DNA from: WJLY01 sp964562405
GTDB taxonomy: Bacteria > Joyebacterota > Joyebacteria > Joyebacterales > Joyebacteraceae
Assembly: GCA_964562405.1 (NCBI GenBank)
Contig: CAZLTC010000084.1
Location: forward strand, 1 to 7,273
Length of the DNA: 7,273 bases
Direction: 5' to 3'
The notes beneath the pieces were generated by a model. The model made no database searches. It was given only the letters and a program-made list of their open reading frames with translations, and had not been told where the DNA came from. How positions within the stretch are numbered: the first letter of the stretch is position 1; every line of letters begins with the position of its first letter. The translations under genes and the position numbers were made by a program. Below are positions 1 to 5,304 of this stretch, piece after piece.

Positions 1-44
1 CTCCCTCAACCCTTAGCTCTCTCACCCTTCACAGGCGGGCGCTC

Positions 45-104
45 CACCTAACACCACTTCGTCTTCCTAAACGACGCGCTGCAATGCTGCCAAAGGGTTT
101 GGTG
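45..104. other. Weak attC-like inverted repeat
   Basis: The left arm at 46-52 reads ACCTAAC, which fits the integron R'' consensus RYYYAAC. The right arm at 97-103 reads GTTTGGT, which fits GTTRRRY except at one base. The arms pair over 8 bp with one mismatch (45-52 with 97-104), and the 60-bp span falls within the usual attC size range. Against it, I find no convincing paired L boxes inside, and 90-102 can form its own small hairpin (CCAAA, GGG, TTTGG). It also lies beyond the 3' end of the integrase gene rather than on its 5' side, as it would in a standard integron. Confidence 0.2.
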
Positions 105-190
105 AAAGGCGCGCTGGGTAATGTGCGCTCGAGATTCTCACTCGCTCCTCACCATCCCCTCCACGCACCTTCATACACGATACTCACATG

Positions 191-220
191 CCGCTGAAGA
201 GCTATATAGCCGTCCAGCGG
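191..220. repeat. Nested 30-bp palindrome downstream of intI
   Basis: The outer arms CCGCTG (191-196) and CAGCGG (215-220) are perfect complements. They flank, with 4-nt spacers on each side, a perfect 10-bp palindrome GCTATATAGC (201-210) on the same axis. It begins 15 bp past the integrase stop codon. No T-run follows on either strand, so a simple intrinsic terminator is not well supported. A dimer-binding site or a folded single-strand element is possible. The symmetry is visible; the function is unknown. Confidence 0.6.
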
Positions 221-235
221 AGCAGCATAAGCGCG

Positions 236-1519
236 TCAGATATCACACCAGGAGGCCCGACTAGTGTGAGTCTGGGCCTCCGCACCCACTCCCGCACTCA
301 CCTTTCCACCGACCTCTGCACCCACGCTTGGACGCACCTCTCCACCAACCTCTGAATCAGCCTCCGCTCCAACCTCTGCTCCAGCCTCCGCATCGGTCCC
401 TCGGCTCACTTCCCACCGCATGCCCTGCTCCTTCACCAACGAGTCCATTGGACTCATCACTCCGAGCGAGCCCTTCTTCACGACGTGTGTGTAGATCATT
501 GTCGTTCTGACATCGCGGTGGCCGAGCAGCTTCTGTATCGTGCGTATGTCGTGTCCGTTCTCCAGCAGGTGGGTAGCGAACGAGTGGCGCAGCGCGTGGC
601 ACGTGGCGCGCTTGCTGATCCCGGCCTGCCGCACCGCCTCCTTCACCGCGCGCTGTGGCACGGACTCGTGCACGTGGTGACGCCTGGCCTCACCTGTCTC
701 CTCGTTCGTGCAGACGTTGGCCGACGGGAACACATATGCCCATCCCCAGTCCAAGCCTGCTCGGGGAGACTTGACCTCGTATGCGTCGGGCAACGTCACC
801 CGCACTCCCGCAGCAACGTCCGCCTTGTGCATCCGGCGCACGCCATCCAGATGTCGTCTGAGCGGCTCCTTGATCGCGGCAGGCAGCATGGTGACCCGGT
901 CCTTCTGCCCCTTTCCCGAGCGCACGAAGATCTGCTCGCGCTCGAAGTCGACATCCTTGACACGCAGCTCGATGCACTCCGTCAGACGGAGGCCGGCGCC
1001 GTACAACAGGCACGCCATGAGTCGATGCTGCCCACTCGTCTTGGCGAGCAGCGCCTTCACCTCGCGGCGCGAGAGCACGACGGGCAGCCTGCGTGGCGTC
1101 TTCGCCCGCACCATACCGTCGATCCACCCGACGTCCCGACCCAGGACATCTCGATACATGAACAGCAGCGCACTCAGGGCCTGATTCTGAGTGGACGCGC
1201 TCACGTCGCGCTCGACAGCCAGGTGGTTCAGGAAGTCCCTGACCTCGCGCTCACCGAGCCGCCCGGGATGCCGCTTCCCGTTGTGCAGAATGAACCGCCG
1301 GATCCAGCCCAGATATGCTTCTTCGGTACGGTGGCTGTAGTGCCGTGTCTTGATGGCCTCGCGAACGGCGGAGAGGAGTTTGAGGGCTGATGGTCGGTCT
1401 ATATGCTCCGGCCAATCCGAGCGCGTGGTGTCTTCGGTGCGAGTATCGGCAGAGTCGCCGCGCTCCTGTCGCAGGATCGCGCCCTGTCTGCCAAGGCGTC
1501 TGCGAGGTAGATGCCGCAT
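236..1519 (-). CDS. intI: Integron integrase (IntI-type tyrosine recombinase) with repeat tail
   Basis: Site-specific recombinase of the integron-integrase group, which moves gene cassettes between attI and attC sites. The N-terminal SAM-like DNA-binding domain spans about residues 45-127 and the catalytic domain about 145-362. Visible catalytic residues are R178 (GLRLTE), K203 (GKGQKDR), H308 and R311 (HALRH), H334 (LLGH) and nucleophile Y343 (MIYTH). The IntI-specific insert lies at about 233-266 (LPDAYEVKSPRAG, then WGWAYVFPS) and separates this protein from XerC/D. At 427 residues it exceeds the usual 320-340: about 40 extra residues at the N-terminus and a tail of about 65 with ten tetrapeptide repeats. 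The ATG has GAGGG 9 nt upstream, and a strong promoter lies at 1581-1609. No reading-frame damage is visible, so it is probably intact. No clear cassette array accompanies it. Confidence 0.93.
   Translation of the reverse strand: MRHLPRRRLGRQGAILRQERGDSADTRTEDTTRSDWPEHIDRPSALKLLSAVREAIKTRHYSHRTEEAYLGWIRRFILHNGKRHPGRLGEREVRDFLNHLAVERDVSASTQNQALSALLFMYRDVLGRDVGWIDGMVRAKTPRRLPVVLSRREVKALLAKTSGQHRLMACLLYGAGLRLTECIELRVKDVDFEREQIFVRSGKGQKDRVTMLPAAIKEPLRRHLDGVRRMHKADVAAGVRVTLPDAYEVKSPRAGLDWGWAYVFPSANVCTNEETGEARRHHVHESVPQRAVKEAVRQAGISKRATCHALRHSFATHLLENGHDIRTIQKLLGHRDVRTTMIYTHVVKKGSLGVMSPMDSLVKEQGMRWEVSRGTDAEAGAEVGAEADSEVGGEVRPSVGAEVGGKVSAGVGAEAQTHTSRASWCDI
251..281. repeat. 8-bp inverted repeat at the 3' end of intI
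   Basis: GGAGGCCC (251-258) and GGGCCTCC (274-281) are perfect complements separated by 15 nt. They lie inside the last codons of the integrase. The arm at 274-281 overlaps the final unit of the tandem repeat array, and no T-tract follows. This may be a chance product of the repetitive composition or a stabilising 3' hairpin. Confidence 0.4.
275..394 (-). repeat. 12-bp minisatellite encoding ten tetrapeptides in IntI tail
   Basis: Ten in-frame 12-bp units, read on the minus strand with approximate consensus GGW GCR GAG GTK, encode DAEA, GAEV, GAEA, DSEV, GGEV, RPSV, GAEV, GGKV, SAGV and GAEA (integrase residues 376-415). Every fourth residue is V or A, and the second residue of each unit is almost always A, G, S or P. 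The units are degenerate rather than identical, so the array is not a very recent expansion. The tail is acidic and low in complexity, and lies outside the catalytic core. Confidence 0.85.
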
Positions 1520-1580
1520 GGTGCTTTACCCTCGTGTGGGGTCAGGAGGGGCGGACACTGCGTCCGTTCACATCAACGCA

Positions 1581-1609
1581 ACTATAGCGCCGTAACGGGG
1601 AGATGTCAA
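1581..1609 (-). promoter_or_regulatory. Near-consensus sigma-70 promoter of intI
   Basis: On the minus strand a perfect -35 box TTGACA (1604-1609) is followed, after exactly 17 nt, by TATAGT (1581-1586), which matches TATAAT at five of six positions. Transcription would start near 1573-1575, giving a leader of about 55 nt before the integrase ATG. No LexA box of the CTGT-N8-ACAG type overlaps it, unlike many integron integrase promoters. Confidence 0.75.
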
Positions 1610-1661
1610 CATGGGCACGTACGGCGCGCACGCTGTCTCTTCCATCTCTCGAGAATCACAC

Positions 1662-1689
1662 TTGCAAATCTCATGCGTGTTCTTATCAT
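1662..1689 (+). promoter_or_regulatory. Candidate marR promoter
   Basis: TTGCAA (1662-1667, four of six matches to the -35 consensus), a 16-nt spacer and TATCAT (1684-1689, five of six matches to the -10 consensus) lie about 115 bp before the MarR start, in an AT-richer stretch. CAAAT at 1665-1669 and ATTTG at 1688-1692 form a spaced inverted repeat over the promoter that could be an operator. The support is pattern only. Confidence 0.35.
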
Positions 1690-1802
1690 TTGTAGAGGAA
1701 CCACTTCCACAGGCGCATGCGGACAGACCGTTACTCCGCCGGCACGGAGGTGTTCACTAGCGCGGTCAACCCGCCGGGCCACCCAGACCAAGAGGATGAG
1801 CG

Positions 1803-2294
1803 ATGAGTCCGTGGAAGCACGACGAACACGCAGACAGGATGGTACGCGCCATCAGGAGGATCATAAGGGCAGTAGAGGTCCGTTCGCGACGCCTCATGGC
1901 GGACCACGACGTCACGGGACCACAGCTCTCTGTGCTGAACGTGCTGTACCGCAGGGGTGAGCTCACGGGCACGAGGATTGCCAAGGCCCTGCTGCTGAGC
2001 CCCAGCACGATCGTGGGGGTCGTCGACCGTCTGGAAGAAAAGGGACTCGTCGAGCGCCGGCGTGACACCGTCGACCGACGGCGGGTGATGGTCAGACTTA
2101 CCGACAGCGGACAGAAGCTTGTCAGGAAGATCCCCAACTCAGTGGAGTGGACGCTCGCAACGAAGGTGCGCGGCATCCCGGAAGCTGAGAGGCGCCGTCT
2201 CGCCACCGCACTCGAGAAGTGCGTCCACCTGATGGGGGCGGACGACATCAGCGCCGACCCCTTGGACGACACCGATACTCAGTCTCAGGACTGA
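1803..2294 (+). CDS. MarR-family transcriptional regulator
   Basis: A 163-residue winged helix-turn-helix repressor or activator, typical in length for the family. The wHTH runs from about residue 39 to 103. The recognition region lies at 54-87 (TRIAKALLLSPSTIVGVVDR), followed by the characteristic MarR wing with D88, D91, RRR 92-94 and the LTDSG motif at 99-103. The flanking N- and C-terminal helices should form the dimer interface. The ATG is preceded by AGAGG 7 nt upstream. It is the only plus-strand gene here, divergent from the integrase and convergent with the next gene, which it overlaps by 10 bp. No efflux pump or enzyme gene is adjacent in its own direction, so its target cannot be inferred. 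Family assignment is firm; ligand and regulon are unknown. Confidence 0.9.
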   Translation: MSPWKHDEHADRMVRAIRRIIRAVEVRSRRLMADHDVTGPQLSVLNVLYRRGELTGTRIAKALLLSPSTIVGVVDRLEEKGLVERRRDTVDRRRVMVRLTDSGQKLVRKIPNSVEWTLATKVRGIPEAERRRLATALEKCVHLMGADDISADPLDDTDTQSQD

Positions 2295-2827
2295 GTCGAG
2301 CGAGGCTCAGCGAGCGACAGCATGAAGTCCAGGTCCAACTCGCCCTTGGCTCCCCACCCCTTCTTCCCTGAAGGGATGGCCGGCCTGAAATCCTCGTAGA
2401 GTGAGTACGCCCTCTCAGCCAGAGTCTCGGGAGTGAACGACTCAGCCAGCGCGCTCATGGCCTTCCGTACATCGTCGAGCCTGTCCCCGAACTTCCTCTC
2501 GATGTAGCCCTCGACGGCAGCCGGGTCTACCGGGACGCCCTTGGCCACGGCTCTCACACCTTCCGGCGTGTTCACCGCCGGAACGGGCCGCCCGCACACT
2601 TCAACACGGAACTCCTCCCCGTGCTTCTCTTCCCGCGCGCGCCTGCCGCTCTCTCTCCCGGGCTTGAATATGCCCAGCCGCCGGCCTTTCGACTGCGCGT
2701 TCAGGCCCGCAACCGCCTTTCCGAGCGTCAGCGCCTCCTCGCGGTCGAATCCCATGCGCTCCGACACCACCGCTGCCCAGAGTGTCAGAACCGCCGCTCG
2801 GTTGATCGTGACCGTGCCCTTCGACAT
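2285..2827 (-). CDS. Conserved protein of unknown function
   Basis: A 180-residue soluble protein with no signal peptide or membrane segment. The N-terminal block (residues 5-54: VTINRAAVLTLWAAVVSER, then MGFDREEALTLGKAVAGLN, then SKGRRLGIF) has the look of a conserved bacterial family that I recall only as uncharacterised. A basic linker (56-69) is followed by a probable beta strand at 73-77 (FRVEV). A helical C-terminal half (101-150) carries an AVEGYIERKFGD block, and the end is G-rich and then acidic (158-169). The start at 2827 is preferred because GGAGA lies 5 nt upstream; a longer frame starting at 2857 lacks comparable support. It is last in the minus-strand block, after a terminator-like hairpin, and tail-to-tail with the MarR gene. 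I cannot assign a function. Confidence 0.8.
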   Translation of the reverse strand: MSKGTVTINRAAVLTLWAAVVSERMGFDREEALTLGKAVAGLNAQSKGRRLGIFKPGRESGRRAREEKHGEEFRVEVCGRPVPAVNTPEGVRAVAKGVPVDPAAVEGYIERKFGDRLDDVRKAMSALAESFTPETLAERAYSLYEDFRPAIPSGKKGWGAKGELDLDFMLSLAEPRSTQS

Positions 2828-2860
2828 CTGGGTCTCCACACAACACGATCCACGCAAACG

Positions 2861-2909
2861 AAAGCCGCGCCCCTCCCCCGGACGAACGTCCGACGACCGC
2901 GGCGCGGCT
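2861..2909 (-). terminator. Terminator-like hairpin after the coiled-coil gene
   Basis: AGCCGCGCC (2863-2871) and GGCGCGGCT (2901-2909) form a perfect 9-bp stem. Its loop contains a second perfect stem, CGGACG (2879-2884) with CGTCCG (2887-2892). On the minus strand the outer stem is followed by a T-rich tail (TTCGTTTG). It lies 5 bp past the stop of the coiled-coil gene and only 33 bp before the start of the next gene. It may therefore act as a partial terminator or attenuator, since little room remains for a separate promoter. Confidence 0.5.
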
Positions 2910-2914
2910 CCTCG

Positions 2915-3196
2915 CTAGCGTATGAAGTTGACCATCTTGTCCGACGTGAGCTCGAGGCTCCTGCGAACGTCGTCGAGTTTGCGAGTAACGTTGTACTTGG
3001 CGTCAACCCATTCGTCCTCGCTCCGCCCCTCCAGTCCGTCCAGCTCGAGCTTGCAGCTCTTCAGCTCCTCGTGAATCTGGCCAATCTCCTCACCGAAGTG
3101 CTGGCTCTTCTCCTTGCCCTTCAGCTCCTTGAGGCGAGTCTCGCAGAACTCGAGTTCCTTCTCTATCTTCTCGATTTCCTTCCTACGCTCGTCCAT
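2915..3196 (-). CDS. Small coiled-coil protein
   Basis: A 93-residue, highly charged, alpha-helical soluble protein. Residues 5-29 (I8, I11, L15, L22, L25) and 38-56 (I38, I41, L45, L50, L52, L55) give heptad-like hydrophobic spacing among Glu and Lys, suggesting two antiparallel coiled-coil helices. A C-terminal segment (W63, then AKYNVTRKLDDVRRSLE) resembles the tail of small helical stress-response proteins, but that link is weak inference. There are two cysteines (C18, C48) and no membrane segment or signal peptide. GGAGG lies 5 nt before the ATG, so translation should be strong. It lies 104 bp downstream of the sigma factor on the same strand and is followed by a terminator-like hairpin, which fits the end of that transcription unit. 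No function is assigned. Confidence 0.75.
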   Translation of the reverse strand: MDERRKEIEKIEKELEFCETRLKELKGKEKSQHFGEEIGQIHEELKSCKLELDGLEGRSEDEWVDAKYNVTRKLDDVRRSLELTSDKMVNFIR

Positions 3197-3300
3197 CTTG
3201 CCCTCCAGTTGGCTCGTCGCTATCGCCTACCTCACCGTATTCATTGTCACACACTATGATGCCGAAGGCGAGCCCGACGATTCCCGGCGAGCCACTCGGA

Positions 3301-3912
3301 CTAGCTGAGCCGGTCGCCGGACTCAACGAGCCCTTTCTCGAGATAGAGCCCGACGGCCCTCTTCAGATCGCGCCGTGCCCTGTGCAGCCGCGACCTCACG
3401 GCGGCCGGCGTGAGACCGAGGACACAGGCGGTGTCCTCTGTAGACAACCCCTGGAACGTGCGCAGCTCGAAGACCGCCCTGTTCAGTTCCGCAAGTTCGT
3501 CGAGCGCGCCGGCCAGAACCTCCTGGAGTTCCCCGAACATGACGCGCCGCGCCGGGTTCGCCGTAGGGTCCGGCACATCCCGCTCGACCTCGCCGCCCTG
3601 GCACTTGACGGGCGCGTCCAGCGGGACCGTTTCGAGCTTCCTCTTGCGCAGCCTCATGAGGCACGCGTTCCGGGCGATGCTGTACAACCACGTCGAGAAC
3701 ATCGCGTCCTCACGAAAGCCTGGAAGCGCCTGGTAGGCCTTCAGGAAGACACCCTGTGACTGGTCCTCCGCGTCCTCGGGATTCCCAAGTATCCTCAGGC
3801 ACTGGCGATAGGTTCTGGGAGTGTGCCTCCTCACGAGTTCGTCGAACGCCAAACGATCGCCGGCCCTGGCCTCTTCGACAAGCCGCGAGTCGTTCAAACC
3901 GTGCCGGTCCAT
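3301..3912 (-). CDS. ECF-subfamily RNA polymerase sigma factor
   Basis: A 203-residue sigma-70-family group 4 (ECF) factor that directs RNA polymerase to a dedicated promoter set. Region 2 spans about residues 10-90: AFDELVRRH, then NPEDAEDQSQGVFLKAYQAL and FSTWLYSIARNACLMRLRKRK, covering core binding and -10 recognition. A linker with several prolines (97-120) leads to region 4 (about 128-186), with the -35 helix-turn-helix GLSTEDTACVLGLTPAAVRS and LHRARRDLKRAV. The end is only about 17 residues beyond region 4, so there is no extra regulatory domain. The ATG at 3912 is chosen because AGGTGAT, well matched to the 16S tail, lies just upstream; an extended start at 3963 would overlap the protease gene. 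It lies 17 bp after the M50 protease. No membrane anti-sigma gene follows. Family certain, group unknown. Confidence 0.92.
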   Translation of the reverse strand: MDRHGLNDSRLVEEARAGDRLAFDELVRRHTPRTYRQCLRILGNPEDAEDQSQGVFLKAYQALPGFREDAMFSTWLYSIARNACLMRLRKRKLETVPLDAPVKCQGGEVERDVPDPTANPARRVMFGELQEVLAGALDELAELNRAVFELRTFQGLSTEDTACVLGLTPAAVRSRLHRARRDLKRAVGLYLEKGLVESGDRLS

Positions 3913-3929
3913 CTGATCACCTTCTCTCC

Positions 3930-5105
3930 CTAGACACTTGACTCTGAGTGCAGCTGAAGCCACTTGACTATGTCACGTCTCCGCAGCAGGCCGACGATGG
4001 TCCCTCCCTGAAGGACGGGAAGCTGCCGGAACTCGGTCTTGGCGAGCTTCGTCATCGCCTCGGCCGCATCCTCTCCCGCGTCCACGCTCACCAGCTCGGC
4101 CGACGGCGTCATTACGTCCTGCACGCGCTTGCCGTCCCACTCCCCCCGAGCGAGCTTGCGGACATCACCGAGCGTCACCAGACCGACGAACCCGCTGCCG
4201 TCGCTGACGGCGAAGGCATGGTCGTCCGACTTCATGATGTAGTCATGGACCAGTTCGCTGACGGTGGCGGACGCCGGCACGGTCGGCGGTGGCGACATCG
4301 CGATGTCGCTGGCCGGCACGCCCTCGAGAATGTCGTGAACGACGACCTGCCTGTACCCCTGCACCGCAGCGCTGTGCAGGAACCACCCGATGAAGGCGAG
4401 CCAGAGGCCCCCAACGCCGGTCCCGAAGAACGGCAACCGCGCCCCGAACACCATGGATATGCCCATGAAGATGAGCAGGAGGCCTATCGCCCGGCCGGAC
4501 CACGAGGCGTACCGCGTGGCCTTCCTGAAGTCGCCCGTCACTGCCCATATCACCGACCGCAGCACGCGCCCGCCGTCGAGCGGGAACCCAGGGACCAGAT
4601 TGAAGAACCCGAGGATCAGGTTCACCGAACCCAGCCACAGCAGCATCGTCGCGAACGGACCGAGCGCCTGCGCGGCCGTCGCCGGCTCGCTGGAAATGGC
4701 ATGCAGAGGCCCGGCCACGGCCCCGGTCACCATCAGGATCACCGCACCTATGACCAGACTGGTCACCGGGCCGAGGATCGCCATGAAGAACTCCGCCGCG
4801 GGCGATCCCGGCTCCTTCTCTATGCTGGACACGCCTCCGAACAGGAACAGCGTGATCGATTTGACAGGGATGCCCCTCGAGCGGGCGAACAGGGAGTGCG
4901 CGAGCTCATGAGCAAGAACGGAGACGAATAGCAGAAGCGACGCGAAAGCGGAGAGACCCCAGATGGCCGGTTTCCCCCACTGCGGGTGCATGCCTCCGAA
5001 CGCCGTTCCCAGATTCCACGTGACAAGTCCGAAGATGACCAACCAGCTCCAGTCGACGCGAATCCGAATCCCGAACACGTTGCCGATACCGAAACCACGG
5101 TTCAC
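3930..5105 (-). CDS. M50 site-2 protease with tandem CBS domains
   Basis: A 391-residue integral membrane zinc metalloprotease of the SpoIVFB/Rip3-like group, which cuts substrates within the membrane. The zinc motif HELAH is at 66-70 inside a hydrophobic helix, and the third ligand motif NLVPGFPLDGGR is at 169-180 (D177). Hydrophobic segments lie near 18-35, 50-72, 107-130, 150-172 and 205-245. Two CBS domains follow in the cytoplasm (about 258-320 and 326-386); such pairs usually bind adenine nucleotides and could adjust activity to energy state. The start is GTG with AGGAG 9 nt upstream. The gene heads a unit with an ECF sigma factor 17 bp downstream, which suggests, but does not show, a role in releasing a sigma factor. 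All key residues are present and the length is normal for M50-CBS proteins. Confidence 0.93.
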   Translation of the reverse strand: MNRGFGIGNVFGIRIRVDWSWLVIFGLVTWNLGTAFGGMHPQWGKPAIWGLSAFASLLLFVSVLAHELAHSLFARSRGIPVKSITLFLFGGVSSIEKEPGSPAAEFFMAILGPVTSLVIGAVILMVTGAVAGPLHAISSEPATAAQALGPFATMLLWLGSVNLILGFFNLVPGFPLDGGRVLRSVIWAVTGDFRKATRYASWSGRAIGLLLIFMGISMVFGARLPFFGTGVGGLWLAFIGWFLHSAAVQGYRQVVVHDILEGVPASDIAMSPPPTVPASATVSELVHDYIMKSDDHAFAVSDGSGFVGLVTLGDVRKLARGEWDGKRVQDVMTPSAELVSVDAGEDAAEAMTKLAKTEFRQLPVLQGGTIVGLLRRRDIVKWLQLHSESSV

Positions 5106-5155
5106 GTAGGGACACTCCTCTCACAGGCCGCAGGGGTTGCGCCGAATGACTCAAG

Positions 5156-5176
5156 CCCGCGCGACATCTGCGCGGG
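5156..5176. repeat. 7-bp hairpin in the M50 leader region
   Basis: CCCGCGC (5156-5162) and GCGCGGG (5170-5176) form a perfect stem with a 7-nt loop, between the lipid kinase and protease genes. Neither strand has a following T-run, so a terminator is unlikely. If the promoter at 5253-5280 is real, the hairpin lies in the 5' leader of the protease mRNA, about 50 nt before its start codon. Confidence 0.4.
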
Positions 5177-5252
5177 AATCGTCGGGCACTCGGATAGCGC
5201 CGTTCGGCACGGAACGGAAGGACTCGATCTCAGCGTATCGCAGAGTGTGACG

Positions 5253-5280
5253 CGTATACTGCGCACCACAATGATTGCAA
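5253..5280 (-). promoter_or_regulatory. Candidate promoter of the M50-sigma unit
   Basis: On the minus strand TTGCAA (5275-5280) and TATACG (5253-5258) are spaced 16 nt apart, each matching four of six consensus bases. The location fits: just after the hairpin that ends the lipid kinase gene and about 150 bp before the protease start. I saw no clear ECF-type promoter (AAC motif plus CGTC at the right spacing), so autoregulation by the downstream sigma factor is not supported by sequence. Confidence 0.3.
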
Positions 5281-5303
5281 GGGTAATGGTTGCACCACTA
5301 CCC
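5281..5303 (-). terminator. Hairpin directly after the lipid kinase stop codon
   Basis: GGGTA (5281-5285) pairs with TACCC (5299-5303), and TGGT (5287-5290) with ACCA (5294-5297), around a 3-nt loop. The single mismatch (5286 with 5298) becomes a G-U wobble in minus-strand RNA, giving a 10-bp stem that starts one base after the stop codon. The following sequence (TTGCAATCATTG) is only moderately T-rich, so this may be a weak terminator or an mRNA 3' stabiliser. Confidence 0.45.
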
Positions 5304-5304
5304 G

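Noticed and set aside
485..1390. Long open frame (301 codons) on the plus strand inside the integrase gene
   Set aside because: It is antisense to a gene with all catalytic motifs, and its translation shows no recognisable domain. GC-rich codon use opens such frames.
1520..1802. Classical attI core site and LexA box next to intI
   Set aside because: No GTTRRRY core and no CTGT-N8-ACAG box could be found on either strand in this interval.
1511..1960. Plus-strand frame of 149 codons overlapping the marR start
   Set aside because: It overlaps intI and the clear MarR frame, has no ribosome site support and a low-complexity Arg-rich product.
1803..2294. marR as a first integron cassette
   Set aside because: No attC follows it; its end overlaps the convergent conserved gene by 10 bp, leaving no room for a recombination site.
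3913..3963. Upstream extension of the sigma factor start
   Set aside because: It would overlap the protease gene by 34 bp and add a non-conserved leader; ATG at 3912 has an AGGTGAT ribosome site.
3948..4931. Plus-strand 327-codon frame antisense to the M50 protease
   Set aside because: The His/Arg/Glu-rich translation has no domain; the opposite strand carries HELAH, LDGG and CBS motifs.
5156..5176. Perfect 7-bp hairpin as an intrinsic terminator
   Set aside because: There is no T-run on either side; kept only as a leader hairpin.
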